NCBI GenBank assembly: GCA_021018995.1
Contig: CM037584.1
Span: forward strand, 143,485,317 to 143,549,316
Origin: Chloranthus sessilifolius
Taxonomy: Eukaryota; Streptophyta; Magnoliopsida; Chloranthales; Chloranthaceae
Length of the DNA: 64,000 nucleotides
Reading direction: 5' to 3'
The translations under genes and the position numbers were made by a program. The first letter of the stretch is position 1; the number at the start of each line of letters is the position of its first letter. Under the pieces are notes generated by a model that saw only the letters and a program-made list of their open reading frames with translations, was not told the DNA's origin and ran no database searches. Shown here piece by piece: positions 34,501 through 48,399 of the stretch.

Positions 34501-35368
34501 TCCCCCATCTTTTGGGTATTCATACATTCTCGTAGCTGTTGACTACGTTTCCAAATGGATTGAAGCTGTGGCAACCCGTTCAAATGACCACAAAGTGGTG
34601 GTCAAATTTCTGAAGGAAAATGTCTTTAATAGATTCGGGTTTCCACGTGCGATCATTAGTGATGGCGGTTCGCACTTCTGCAACCGCCATTTTGCTACTT
34701 TAATGAAGAAATACGGCGTCACCCACAAGGTTGCAACGCCGTATCACCCGCAAACTAGTGGTCAGGTGGAAGTGTCGAACCGAGAGATTAAACGAATTTT
34801 AGAAAAGACGGTACGATCGGATAGAAGAGACTGGTCAAACCGGCTCTCTGATGCTCTGTGGGCCTATCGTACCGCCTTCAAGACACCAATTGGAATGTCT
34901 CCGTTCAGAATTGTCTACGGGAAAGCATGCCATCTTCCTGTTGAATTGGAGCATAAAGCATTTTGGGCCATCAAAAGATTAAATTTCGATATGCAAGCAG
35001 CAGGATCAAATCGAAGGCTACAGCTAAGTGAATTGGAAGAGCTACGCTATGGAGCGTATGAAAACTCAAAGATGTACAAAGAAAGGTATAAGAAGCTGCA
35101 TGATGAGTCAATTTCTCGGAAAGAGTTTCACATTGGGCAAAAGGTTTGGCTATTTAATTCCAGACTAAAGCTTCACCCGGGAAAACTGAAATCGAGATGG
35201 GAAGGCCCGTATCAGGTTATTTCTATTAGTGTGCATGGTGCGATTGAGATCCGTAGTCTCACGAACAATCGAGTTTTTAAAGTGAATGGGCAACGTCTTA
35301 AACCGGTGTTTGAGCCCATGACCCAGATGAGAATTGAGGCAATGCACCTTAGTGAGCCAGATTCTTGA
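31534..35368 (+). pseudogene. Athila pol, copy 1 (protease, reverse transcriptase, RNase H, integrase)
   Basis: Domain order is protease (LLDLGASVNLIP, about 31870), reverse transcriptase (DYRKLNTATRKDNFPLPF, about 32935; VFMDDFSVFG, about 33215), RNase H ([16 protein letters not shown], about 33645) and integrase (zinc-binding region about 34290-34430; core with [12 protein letters not shown] and [11 protein letters not shown], about 34530-34690; C-terminal RWEGPYQV, about 35200). The sequence is closest to the Athila clade. Broken, with several breaks. Confidence 0.9.
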
Positions 35369-37462
35369 TCAATGAAGAGGTCGAGCTGTCGACACTTAAA
35401 CTCAGCGCTTCCTGGGAGGCAACCCAATGTGTTTTATTTATTTTCGTTTTCATTTTTGTTTTTGTTAGTTCTAGAATATTAGTTTTTAGTTTAGTTTAGG
35501 TTGTTTTTAATTTCCAAATTAGTGTAGCCACATTACCTTCAATCTATTTTTGGTCATGTTCTAATTTTATGCACATATTCTCTACACCTGATCTTTATAT
35601 TGAGGTACTTTTTAACAGGTTTGGGGGTGTGCTACTTATTTCAATCAATGAGGACATTGTCATTTTTAGGTTTGGGGGTATGATTCTCTATCTTGCGTTA
35701 CTTTCTTATTTTTCTTCATATAAAAATAAAAATAAAAATAAAAATAAAAAAAATAACAAATAAAAAATAAATTTTGAACCATCATATATGAATTATTTTT
35801 CGATTGTTTTCAAACTTTAGTTGATGATGCATGTGGATTTAATTTTTAGAATATCGATGTCAGATTTTGAATGCTTGTATCTAGGATAATGAAGCTTAAT
35901 GTGATATTTTGTGGGTAATTTTGATATTCATGCTTAGAATTTTTACACTTATACCAAGCTAAGATTTAGAAATCGATGAACTGTTTTGAACGGTGAATCT
36001 TAGGTTCTTAGTGGAGACTAAACCCAGGAAGCGTTAGAGCCAAATATCCGTTGTTAATGAGTGAATACATAAACTCAGAGTTTTCTTTGAATACGAATTA
36101 TCTTGCATAATCTCATATATTTTATTTTGACTTGTGACTTTGCATGATATCAAATTCATATTATTGTGTTAGAACGTACTGTATATCTACTCAAGACAAA
36201 TAGACAAGGTTACCATCTTTTAAGGACATGATTGAAGGCCATCTTTGGCTCGTTTGTGCTTAAATGCCCCACCTCATATAAATTTATCCTTCTAGTACCC
36301 CTTTGAGCCTATTGGAAAATTTACGTTTATATATTCTTTGATAAGCCACGTTAACCTTTAACCCTTCACCATTTCTGAAAATTCAAGTTTACCCTTCTTA
36401 TTTCTGAGAAATTTGGAACGAGAGATGAAAATGAATGAAAAGAGAGTAAGTGGAGAGATACTGAGTTGTGGTGTTTACTGAGAGTGTATGACAAAAATAT
36501 AAAAGAAAAAGGGGGGAGAAAAAAAAAAAATTGCGAAAAATAATGAAAAATATGAGGTGCTTCAAAAGAAAAAGAAAGTTGAGAAAAATAGAAAAATATT
36601 GAGAAAAATAGTGAGAGATTAGAAAAGAAAAAGAAGAGAAATAGAAAAATCAGAAGTTTGTTTCTTTTCCGATTTCTCAGAAATTTTGAATCTCAATTCC
36701 CTTTCTTTCTTACCCTTTCCTGAGCCCCATTACAACCCTACAAAAGACCTTCATGATCTGATCTTGCATTGGTAACTGCCTTGTGGAGAGTAAATATATG
36801 ATACTTATGACACTTGATATGACATACTTAGGATATACAAGTATCTGTTCTTATGAGATTTGATTTTGTTAATTGATTACATCGTATTTCAGTTATCATG
36901 TGAGACCTTTTTGCTTGTTTTGTATTGATCTCTCATATGTAATGCAGCTTACCCATCATCAGTGATTTTATTTCAAGAGTATACCTAAAGTGAGGATTGA
37001 GTCTAGACAAGTGACCGATTTTCCATTTGAACTAGTTACGAGATGAATGAATTTTGGTTTGGGTATGCACACACTTCACGAGTAAGCATGAATGGATGAG
37101 TTATCTAACGATTTGAGCATTAGACTAATTTGAATGGATGCTAGTATGATTAGTATAATATTGTTATTTAAAATTGAGGATTCGCATGTTGAATTGATTA
37201 ATGATTTTGAGTTTTGAATGGTATATATGTTATAAAAAATCATGTTTTGAAAACTCAATTTTGTCGATGGTTTGGAATTTATTGAAGTTTGTGGGTAACT
37301 TTACTGTAAACCCTCAGGAGACACAACTCCTCCACTAGGGATCACCTAGGGGTTTAAAGGCTTGTTGCACACGCTAAGTGCAATCGTGTTTCCTACGAAA
37401 GTGACATTTATTTTCTTTAGTTTGCTTTGCTCGAGGACTAGCAAAGTGTAAGTTTGGGGGTG
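35369..37462 (+). other. Athila 3' tail and polypurine tract, copy 1
   Basis: No envelope-like or other long frame is seen. Purine-rich GGTTTGGGGGTG motifs occur at about 35618 and 35669, and again as the polypurine tract (37451-37462) abutting LTR 2. A/G-rich stretches occur about 36480-36650. Confidence 0.85.
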
Positions 37463-38845
37463 TGATGAGTAGTGAAATATGATGATATTTTACCCCTAGA
37501 TACCTATATTTAGCTATCTGATGAAGGCTATCTGATAAGAATTATTAGATTTGAAGTGTTTCAGGTAAATACAAGCCAAGTGCAGAAAACAGCCCAAGAA
37601 TTCTGAAAATAATGTCAAAACACTGCAACTTTGGGTCATCGAGAACTTGGTGCGACTTGTATCTCAATTTTGACATTCACGACGGCCGAATTATGAAATT
37701 GTTAAAACACAAACATTGTAGATCTTTCTATCAGCTTTCCAACGGATCAAGAATCGCCTCAATCCGAGTTCGGGACAGAAAGTTATAGCTAAAATACTGA
37801 AGCAGTGTCTGATGTAAAGTTCGGCGGGAATTCACGAAAATCTGGGAGGTCGATGCATCGACCCTATTGGGTCAATTAATCGACCCTAAATTTTCGAGTT
37901 GGAACACCTTTGTGGCTGGGAAACTTCAGCTCTATTTAAAGTGGATCAAACACTTCGAAAAAAGAGAATTAAAGAAAGGAAATTAGGAGCAAGAATTAGA
38001 GATAGGAATTAGAGATAGATAATTAGAGAGTTAGTTTTAGCTTTTCTTTTTTTTAGAGTTTTTGGAGAGGATTATTTATTCATTATTATTTTTGGTTTTA
38101 GACTCCTCTGAGCATCTTTTTAAAAGTTCTTCTTTTCTCCTTCTTCTAGGGATTAATTTGGGTAGATTGTACTTAGGATTTGCACTGTCTTTCTTTTACA
38201 TTCATAGATTGTATTTAGGAAAAGGCATTGTAACCAAAGATTTTTGGAAGAAATAAAAAGAGGAATGACTTTGAATGAACAAGGAGATCATACACCAAAG
38301 ATGAGCGGCTAAATCAGTAGATCGGGAAAGATGCGATCCCCAGATAAGTACCCATATTTATGATTAATACCACAGTCTAATATTTTTATTATTTTGATCT
38401 ACACATCACGAGATACGCTATGCTTCTTACATGACTCATACCATAATGATAGGCTGAGTCATTGTTTTTAGATAGGGTATGCTGGATTGATGATCATACT
38501 TGATTTCAAATCATTTTTATGAATGAATGATGGTGATGGTGTGAATGATTCTTTAATGAAAGGGGGGTACAAATCTGGGGTAGCATATTTCTTGACCTTA
38601 TTTAAATATTATTCTTAGATTCGTCAGTAATTAGTTGTTTAGATTAATTTATTTTTCTTGCATTTAGAAAAAGTGATAAATTTTTGGTAAATCGAATCTG
38701 CCCCTTGGTACTTCCTTGGGGACGTTTTTAAATCTCTAAAAGAATTAATTAAAATTCAAGATTTCCCTGTGGGTTCGACACATTTGTTCTTGCCATACTG
38801 CAATAGATCTTGTGCACTTGCAAGGGTTACACTTAAAATCGATCA
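37463..38845 (+). repeat. Athila LTR 2 (shared)
   Basis: Serves as 3' LTR of copy 1 and 5' LTR of copy 2, with no target duplication on either side. Palindrome 37848-37863; TATA-like 37932-37941. It differs from LTR 1 at nearly 3% of positions by eye. Confidence 0.95.
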
Positions 38846-39482
38846 AGTTTTTGGCGCCGCTGCCGGGGAGATCGGCGAAATTTTGATTAATTCGGTTAGG
38901 GATTTTTGTGTTTTGATTAAAAAAAAAAAAAATCAATTTTTGGATTTTTGCTTTACAAATTCTTCTTTCCCTTATTTTTCTCTCTTAGGTAAGTAATTTT
39001 TTTAGGAGTCTTTTAGGAAGTTGAGATTTTTAGGCTTTTTATTTTAGATTTTATAGGAGCCTTTTAGGAAGTTGAAATTTTTAGACTTCTTATTTTAGTT
39101 GGATTCTTTTTCCTTATTTTCCTCTTTTAGATATTCTAGGATTTTCTAAAAGTAGTTATTAATTTTTTTAAGAAGTTTATAAATTTAGGATACCTTCCTT
39201 AGGAAATTTAAGAATCTTTTATTTTTTTCCCTTATTTTTCTCTTTTAGATAAGATTTTGTAGGATTGCCATTAGGTTTAAAATTTAATTTTTTTAATTTT
39301 AATTTTTGAAATTTGGATTTTAAAAAAAAATAATAATAAATAAAATTTTAAATTTTGAATTCTAATTTTTGAAATTCGGATTTAAAATTTAAAAAATAAA
39401 AATAATAAATAATAAATAATAAATAAATAAATAAAATTTTAAAAAAAAAATTTGAATTTTGAATTTTAATTTTTGAAATTCG

Positions 39483-39520
<38 letters not shown>

Positions 39521-39622
39521 TGCGTTTGTGTCAATCGATTGAAAATCTTTGCTTTAATCGATTGAAGCTGAATATTTTGAGTTTGTTGTGGATTCATCAA
39601 TCTTTGTTTGTGACCGTGGTGT
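38846..39622 (+). other. Athila primer site and leader, copy 2
   Basis: tRNA-Asp primer site at 38852-38869, then an AT-rich leader with three GAAATT(C/T)GGATTT-A(n) units and two ATCGATTGA motifs. Confidence 0.85.
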
Positions 39623-41416
39623 ATGAGCTTTACTCGTTCTCATCACCCACATCTGCTACCATTTAATCTTGAGATCGAACGATCTTGTAGAGAGAATCGC
39701 AGAATTCAAAGGAATCAGTATCATCATACTGATATCATGGCTGATCAAAGGCAAGAAATTAATGGGAACAACCAGAATATCAATAATGGCAATAATGAAA
39801 ATAATGGAAATGATGGGAATAACAATTACAATGAGGGCCCTAGAACACTCGAATATTATAATGATCCTGGTTTTTACGAGGATCAGGAATGTATAATGCA
39901 TGATCCCATTCCAGGAAACCACTATGAATTCAAATCAGCGATGATCCAAATGCTACCAATTTTTCATGGGTTAGTAAATGAAAATCCGCACGTTCATCTA
40001 AATGAATTCACTGGGGTATGCAAAATGTTCAGAGTCCACAATGTCACTGATGAGATAGCCAAACTCTGACTCTTCCCTTTCTCTTTAAGGGACAAGGCAA
40101 AAACATGGTTTTATTCCTTAGAATCGCAATCTATTCAGAGTTGGGCAGAGCTACACCGTCAGTTTCTTAAAAAATATTTTCCCATGACCAAAGCCATTGA
40201 GTTGCGTCAGAAGATTCAATTCTTTTCCCAACAACCTACTGAAACATTCCATGAATGTTGGGAACATTTTAAGGAATTGATTAAGAGTTGTCCAAATCAT
40301 CAAGTTCCAAGGTGGCAACAGGTCCAAAGTTTTTATAATGGGCTGATTCCTGAAGAGAGACGCATGGTTGATGCATCGTGTGGTGGATCATGTGCCACAA
40401 AAGAAGCTGATGAATTGTGGGCATTGTTTGAGAAGTTATACCAAACTTCGATACAAAGTGAAACTCTGGGGCGAACTAACTTGGATTTGGCATCTAAATC
40501 TCATGTGTTGACAAGAGATGGATTATATAATGTCAAAAATAATACCTCTGATCTATCGACAAAGGTTGATATGTTGTCCAAGCAAATGAATATGTTGTTA
40601 GCTACGACCAAGCAAGCTAAAGCTCCTGTCACCCCCACTGTGTGTTCAATTTGTGACCACCCAGGTCACATGGCTAATGAGTGCCCCACTACCTTGTCAT
40701 TATTCCACGATGAACCTACTCCTCAAGAGGAGGTGAATCGACTCAATCTTACCAACGGTAAACATATACTCCAATACCTATAACCGGAATGGATAAATGA
40801 CCCCAACTTAGGATGGGGTGGTTCGAACCAAACCGGTCGTGTAAACCAACCAATGGGTGGACAACAAAATTTCCGCCCACAACAGAATCCCACTAGCCAG
40901 CAGAATTCTAATTTTCAGCAGCACCCTCCTTATTTCATCCGAATTCCGATTACCGAAAAAATCAGAGTTTTAATCAACCTCAGCTCGTTTCTAGAGATTG
41001 ATTTGGAGGAAAAGGTGATCGAAGCATGCATGCTTTCCAACAGATGATGATAGATCAATTTAGTCAACAAATGACCGTCACGAGAGGAAGGTAGGCTCCC
41101 TAGCCAACCCGTCAACAATCCTCGAGGTCAAGCACCACCTGATGCAGGACCATCGAATAGTCAACAGTTGAAAGCTGTTACGGTGCTGAGAAGTGGAAGA
41201 GAAGTTGATAATCAAGTGGAAATGCCTATGGAATCTGATCAGGAAAAAGATGAAGCAAGAGAAGCTGCAAAAGAGAAAGAAAACAAATCAGAGAAAAGAA
41301 CAGAGAAAGAGAAAAGAAAAGAGAAAGAGAATGAGCAAAGAAGAGAGAAGGGAAAAGAAAAAGTAATCGAGGATGAGTCTCCCTCAACTGTCCAACTAGG
41401 ACATGAACAAGAATAA
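39623..41416 (+). pseudogene. Athila gag, copy 2
   Basis: Same architecture as copy 1: Asn-rich N-terminus, gag core, zinc knuckle CSICDHPGHMANEC (about 40650) and a strongly Lys/Glu-rich tail (about 41240-41370, runs of KEKEN/KRKEKE). Broken. Confidence 0.9.
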
Positions 41417-41419
41417 AAA

Positions 41420-44400
41420 ATGGAACCTGCACCTTATGTCCCAAGGGCACCATTCCCTCAATGCCTAACTCCTCCATCTAGAATGGGAAAGGGACAAGCA
41501 AAAATGGAAGAAATTTTTGAAACATTCAAGCAAGTAAAGATAAATCATCCATTGCTTGAAACAATCAAACAAGTGCCTGAGTATGCAAAATTTTTCAAAG
41601 ATTTACGCACTTGTAAGCGAAAGGCGCGTACTCATATTTCCAAGAAAGTGTTCCTGACTAATCAAGTCAGTTCAATATTACAATTGGAAACCCCACGAAA
41701 ATTGAAAGACCCTGGAGTTCCAACTGTTCCATGTGTCATTGGTGGGAAACCAATTGGAAAAGCGCTATTGGATTTGGGAGCAAGTGTGAATCTAATCCCA
41801 TACTCAATATACGAGAAACTCGGATTGGGTGAATTGCAACCCACGACGGTCACACTCCAACTGGCTGATAGGTCAGAAAGAAGACCTAGGGGAATTATCG
41901 AGGATGTTTTGGTTGGAATAGACAAGTTTGTCTTTCCAGTGGACTTTATTGTTTTAGACATGAAACCGCCTGTTAAATCAATTAATCAAGTCCCCATCAT
42001 CCTTGGACGTCCGTTTCTCGCCACTGCAAACGCTTGCATTAATTGTCGAACGGGAGTCATGGATGTTTCTTTTGGGAACATGAAGGTCAGATTGAACATA
42101 TTTCATGCGATGAACTATTTCCCTAACGAGGATGAGGTCGAATGTTTTTACATCGATCAGATGGACGAAGTGGTGGATGAAGCATTACCATCAATGCTCA
42201 CCAAAGAAGAATTTGAAACCGCTTTGTTGGCCATCTATGAAGAAAAAGGATCCGAAAGGAAGCAATCCGAAGAGACGAGGTTGAGTTTATCATGTCCATA
42301 TGATAACTTATGTGAAGTTGTGACTAAGATAGAACCGTTACCCATTGAAGTAAAAGCTGAACCGACTCCATCAATTGAGGAGCCACAAACTGTGGAATTG
42401 AAACAGTTGCCTGAATCGCTCAAATACGCTTTCCTGGGGCCACGAGAAACGTTACCGGTGATAATTTCATCCACGTTGTCTGAAGAACAAGAGCATGACC
42501 TGTTGAAAGTGCTTCTAGATCACAAGCAGGCTATCGGATGGACTCTAGCTGATTTAAAAGGGATTGACCCATCAGTATGTATGCACAAAATACATCTAGA
42601 AGATGAGAGTAAACCATCGAGAGAACCGCAGAGGCAACTTAATCCGAACATGCAAGAAATCGTTTTAAAGGAAATCATTAAATTACTCGATGCTGGAATC
42701 ATCTATCCGATTTCTGATAGTGAATGGGTTAGTCCAGACCAAATTGTCCCAAAAAAGTTCGGAATCACTGTGAAAGAAACTGCGAAAGGAGAATTGTTGC
42801 CTACTCGTGAAACTACTGGGTGGCGTGTCTGCATTGATTATAGAAAATTGAACACAGCTACCAGAAAGGATAATTTTCCCCTTCCGTTCATCGATCAAAT
42901 CCTCGAGAAGTTAGCAGGGCAAGAGTTTTATTGCTTTCTTGATGGTTATTCGGGATACAATCAAGTGCCCGTTTTTCCACCTGATCAAGAGAAAACGGCA
43001 TTCACATGCCCTTACGGTACTTTTGCATATCGAAGGATGCCGTTCGGCTTATGTAATGCACTTGCTACTTTCCAACGATGTATGTTGGCCATATTTTCGG
43101 ATATGATTGACAAGTTCATCGAGGTGTTCATGGACGACTTCTCGGTTTTCGGGAAAACATTTGGTTCTTGTTTGAATCACCTCGCACAAGTTTTACAACG
43201 TTGTGTGGATTCTAAACTTGTTCTTTGCTGGGAGAAGAGCCATTTCATGGTTCAACAAGGAATTGTTCTGGGGCATATTGTTTCCAAGAAAGGAATTGAA
43301 GTGGATAAGGCCAAAGTCGACCTAATTGCCAATTTGCCCCCACCAAAGAGTGTTCGCCAAATTCGATCATTTTTGGGGCATGCTGGATTTTATAGGCGAT
43401 TCATTAAGGATTTCAACAAGGTGGCTAAACCTTTATGTACCTTGCTTGGTAAAGATGTCCCTTTTGAATTTGATGAGCATTGCATGAAATCATTTCTGAA
43501 GCTGCGTGAACTCTTATCAACTGCACCAATAATCCAACCACCGGATTATTCTCTCCCATTCGAACTCATGTGTGATGCATCTGATTACGCTATCGGAGCT
43601 GTTTTAGGGCAAAGGGTGAACAAATTACCTCACGTAATTTATTATGCCAGTAAGACGTTGATCGATGCACAGCTTAACTACACCACCACTGAGAAAGAAC
43701 TATTAGCTGTGGTGTATGCTCTGGATAAATTTCGTTCTTATCTGCTTGGATCAAAAATAGTGGTCTTTTCAGACCACTCTGCATTGAAATATTTGTTAGC
43801 AAAGAAGGATGCCAAACCACGATTGATCCGATGGATTCTGCTACTTCAAGAGTTTAATTTCGAAATCAAGGATAAAAAGGGAGTCGAGAATGTTGTGGCT
43901 GATCACTTGTCTCGTATTTTGCTTGAAGAATTGGTTACACCTGAACCTATCCGGATGAGAAATTAATGGCAATTGACGCGACCGCTACGAAAGTTCCTTG
44001 GTTTGCCAATATCGTGAATTATTTGGTCACGGGCAAAATCCCTACTGAATGGGGAAAGAATGATAAGAACCTCTCCTTCTCCCAGATCAAATACTATTTT
44101 TGGGATGAACCATATTTGTTCAAGATCTGTTCAGATCAAATCATCAGGAGATGTGTACCAGCAGAAGAGCAACTTAGCGTTCTCGATTTCTGCCATGCTG
44201 GAGCCTGTGGAGGCCATTTTGGAGGACAGAAGACTGCACAGAAAATTCTTCAAAGCGGATTCTACTGGCCCTCCATCTTTCGTGATGCTGCTTAATTTTG
44301 CAACACCGTATCACCCGCAAACTAGTGGTCAGGTGGAAGTGTCGAACCGAGAGATTAAACGAATTTTAGAAAAGACGGTACGATCGGATAGAAGAGACTG

Positions 44401-44929
44401 GTCAAACCGGCTCTCTGATGCTCTGTGGGCCTATCGTACCGCCTTCAAGACACCAATTGGAATGTCTCCGTTCAGAATTGTCTATGGGAAAGCATGCCAT
44501 CTTCCTGTTGAATTGAAGCATAAAGCATTTTGGGCCATCAAAAGATTAAATTTCGATATGCAAGCAGCAGGATCAAATCGAAGGCTACAGCTAAGTGAAT
44601 TGGAAGAGCTACGCTATGGAGCGTATGAAAACTCAAAGATGTACAAAGAAAGGTATAAGAAGCTGCATGATGAGTCAATTTCTCGGAAAGAGTTTCACAT
44701 TGGGCAAAAGGTTTGGCTATTTAATTCCAGACTAAAGCTTCACCGGAAAATGAAATCGAGATGGAAGGCCCGTATCGTTATTTCTATTAGTGTGCATGGT
44801 GCGATTGAGATCCATGATCTCACGGACAATCGAGTTTTTAAAGTGAATGGGCAACGTCTTAAACCGGTGTTTGAGCCCATGACCCAGATGAGAATTGAGG
44901 CAATGCACCTTAGTGAGCCAGATTCTTGA
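41420..44929 (+). pseudogene. Athila pol, copy 2
   Basis: The best-preserved pol of the three: a frame of about 850 codons remains open across protease (DLGASVNLIP, about 41775), reverse transcriptase (YRRMPFGLCN, about 43030; FMDDF, about 43128) and RNase H ([13 protein letters not shown], about 43570; [20 protein letters not shown], about 43680). Integrase follows but is shorter than in its neighbours. As a whole it is broken. Confidence 0.92.
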
Positions 44930-47017
44930 TCAATGAAGAGGTCGAGCTGTCGACACTTAAACTCAGCGCTTCCTGGGAGGCAACCCAATGTGTTTTATTT
45001 ATTTTCGTTTTCATTTTTGTTTTTGTTAGTTCTAGAATATTAGTTTTCAGTTTAGTTTAGGTTGTTTTTAATTTCCAAATTAGTGTAGCCACATTACCTT
45101 CAATCTATTTTTGGTCATGTTCTAATTTTATGCACATATTCTCTACACCTGATCTTTGTATTGAGGTACTTTTAAACAGGTTTGGGGGTGTGCTACTTAT
45201 TTCAATCAATGAGGACATTATCATTTTTAGGTTTGGGGGTATGATTCTCTATCTTGCGTTAGTTTCTTATTTTTCTTCATATAAAAAAAATAAATAAATA
45301 AATAAAATAACAAATAAAAAATAAATTTTGAACCATCATATATGAATTTATTTTCGATAGTTTTCAAACTTTAGTTGATGATGCATGTGAATTTAATTTT
45401 TAGAATATCGATGTCAGATTTTGAATGCTTGTATCTAGGATAATGAAGCTTAATGTGATATTTTATGGGTAATTTTGATATTCATGCTTTGAATTTTTAC
45501 ACTTATACCAAGCTAAGATTTAGAAATCGATGAACTGTTTTGAACGGTGAATCTTAGGTTCTTAGTGGAGACTAAACCCAGGAAGCGTTAGAGCCAAATA
45601 TCCGTTGTTAATGAGTGAATACATAAACTCAGAGTTTTCTTTGAATACGAATTATCTTGCATAATCTCATATATTTTATTTTGACTTGTGACTTTGCATG
45701 ATATCAAATTCATATTATTGTGTTAGAACCTACTGTATATCTACTCAAGACAAATAGACAAGGTTACCATCTTTTAAGGACATGATTGAAGGCCATCTTT
45801 GGCTCGTTTGCTTAAATACACCTCATATAAATTTATCCTTCTAGTACCCCTTTGAGCCTATTGGAAAATTTACCTTTATACATTCTTTGATAAGCCACGT
45901 TAACCTTTAACCCTTCATTTCTGAAAATTCAGGTTTACCCTTCTTATTTCTGAGAAATTAAGAACGAGAGATGAAAATGAATGAAAAGAGAGTAAGTGGA
46001 GAGATACTGAGTTGTGGTGTTTACTGAGAGCATATGACAAAAATATAAAAGAAAAAGGGGGGAGAAAAAAAAAAAAAATTGCGAAAAATAATGAAAAATA
46101 TGAGGTGCTTCAAAAGAAAAAGAAAGTTGAGAAAAATAGAAAAATAGTGGGAAAAATAGTGAGAGATTAGAAAAGAAAAAGAAGAGAAATAGAAAAATCA
46201 GAAGTTTGTTTCTTTTCCGATTTCTCAGAAATTTTGAATCTCAATTCCCTTTCTTTCTTACCCTTTCCTGAGCCCCATTACAACCCTACAAAAGACCTTC
46301 ATGATCTGATCTTGCATTGGTAACTGCCTTGTGGAGGGTAAATATATGATACTTATGACACTTGATATGACATACTTAGGATATACAAGTATCTGTTCTT
46401 ATGAGATTTGATTTTGTTCATTGATTACATCGTATTTCAGTTATCATGTGAGACCTTTTTGCTTGTTTTGTATTGATCTCTCATATATGTGCGAAAGCTT
46501 ACCCATCATCGGAGTAATTTTATTTCAAGAGTATACCTAAAGTGAGGATTGAGTCTGAATAACGGACAAGCGATTTTCCGTTTGAACTAGTTCTGAGATG
46601 AATGAATTTTGGTTTGGGTATGCACACACTTCACGAGTAAGCATGAATGGATGAGTTATCTAACGATTTGAGCATTAGACTAATTTGAATGGATGCTAGT
46701 ATGATTAGTATAATATTGTTATTTAAAATTGAGGATTCGCATGTTGAATTGATTAATGATTTTGAGTTTTGAATGATATATATGTTATAAAAAATCATGT
46801 TTTGAAAACTCAATTTTGCCGATGGTTTGGAATTTATTGAAGTTTGTGGGTAACTTTACTGTAAACCCTCAGGAGACACAACTCCTCCACTAGGGATCAC
46901 CTAGGGGTTTAAAGGCTTGTTGCACACGCTAAGTGCAATCGTGTTTCCTACGAAAGTGGCATTTATTTTCTTTAGTTTGCTTTGCTCGAGGACTAGCAAA
47001 GTGTAGGTTTGGGAGTG
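44930..47017 (+). other. Athila 3' tail and polypurine tract, copy 2
   Basis: Same layout as the copy 1 tail, with purine-rich GTTTGGGGGT motifs near 45180 and 45232, and the tract GTTTGGGAGTG just before LTR 3. No long open frame. Confidence 0.85.
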
Positions 47018-48399
47018 TGATGAGTAGTGAAATATGATGATATTTCACCCCTAGATACCTATATTTAGCTATCCGATGAAGGCTATCTGATAAGAATTAT
47101 TAGATTTGAAGTGTTTCAGGTAAATACAAGCCAAGTGCAGAAAACAGCCCAAGAATTCTGAAAATAATGTCAAAACACTGCAACTTTGGGTCATCGAGAA
47201 CTTGGTGCCACTTGTAGCTCAATTTGGACATTTAAAACGGCCGCATTATGAAATTTTTAAAACACAAACATTGTAGAGCTTTCTATCAGCTTTCCAACGG
47301 ATCAAGAATCGCCTCAATCCGAGTTCGGGACAGAAAGTTATGGCCAAAATACTGAAGCAGTGTCTGATGTAAAGTTCGGCGGGAATTCACGAAAATCTGG
47401 GAGGTCGATGCATCGACCCTATTGGGTCAATTAATCGACCCTAAATTTTCGAGTTGGAACACCTTTGTGGCTGGGAAACTTTGGCTCTATTTAAAGCGGA
47501 TCAAACACTTCGAAAAAGGGGAATTAAAGAAAGGAAATTAGGAGCAAGAATTAGAGATAGGAATTAGAGATAGATAATTAGAGAGTTAGTTTTAGCTTTT
47601 CTTTTTTTAGAGTTTTTGGAGAGGATTATTTATTCATTATTATTTTTGGTTTTATACTCCTCTGAGCATCTTTTTAAAAGTTCTTCTTTTCTCCTTCTTC
47701 TAGGGATTGATTTGGGTAGATTGTACTTAGGATTTGCACTGTCTTTCTTTTACATTCATAGATTGTATTTAGGAAAAGGCATTGTAACCAAAGATTTTTG
47801 GAAGAAATAAAAAGAGGAATGACTTTGAATGAACAAGGAGATCATACACCAAAGATGAGCGGCTAAATCAGTAGATCGGGAAAGATGCGATCCCCAGATA
47901 AGTACCCATATTTATGATTAATACCATAGTCTAATGTTTTTATTATTTTGATCTACACATCACGAGATACGCTATGCTTCTTACATGACTCATACCGTAA
48001 TGATAGGCTGAGTCATTGTTTTTAGATAGGGTATGCCGGATTGATGATCATACTTGATTTCAAATCATTTTTATGAATGAATGATGGTGATGGTGTGAAT
48101 GATTCTTTAATGAAAGGGGAGTACAAATCTGGGATAGCATATTTCTTGACCTTATTTAAATATTATTCTTAGATTCGTCAGTAATTAGTTGTTTAGATTA
48201 ATTTATTTTTCTTGCATTTAGAAAAAGTGATAAATTTTTGGTAAATCGAATCTGCCCCTTGGTACTTCCTTGGGGACGTTTTTAAATCTCTGAAAGAATT
48301 AATTAAAATTCAAGATTTCCCTGTGGGTTCGACACATTTGTTCTTGCCATACTGTAATAGATCTTGTGCACTTGCAAGGGTTACACTTAAAATCGATCA
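47018..48399 (+). repeat. Athila LTR 3 (shared)
   Basis: 3' LTR of copy 2 and 5' LTR of copy 3. Palindrome 47403-47418; TATA-like 47487-47496. It is closest to LTR 4, about 1.5% by eye. Confidence 0.95.

Noticed and set aside
35369-37462. Possible envelope-like third gene in the Athila tail
   Set aside because: No long frame, signal peptide or membrane segment in this tail or the two equivalent tails.
38062-38256. 64-codon frame present in three Athila LTRs (also near 47616 and 57590)
   Set aside because: It does not start with ATG, lies in the LTR, has no domain and is shared only because the LTRs are near-identical.
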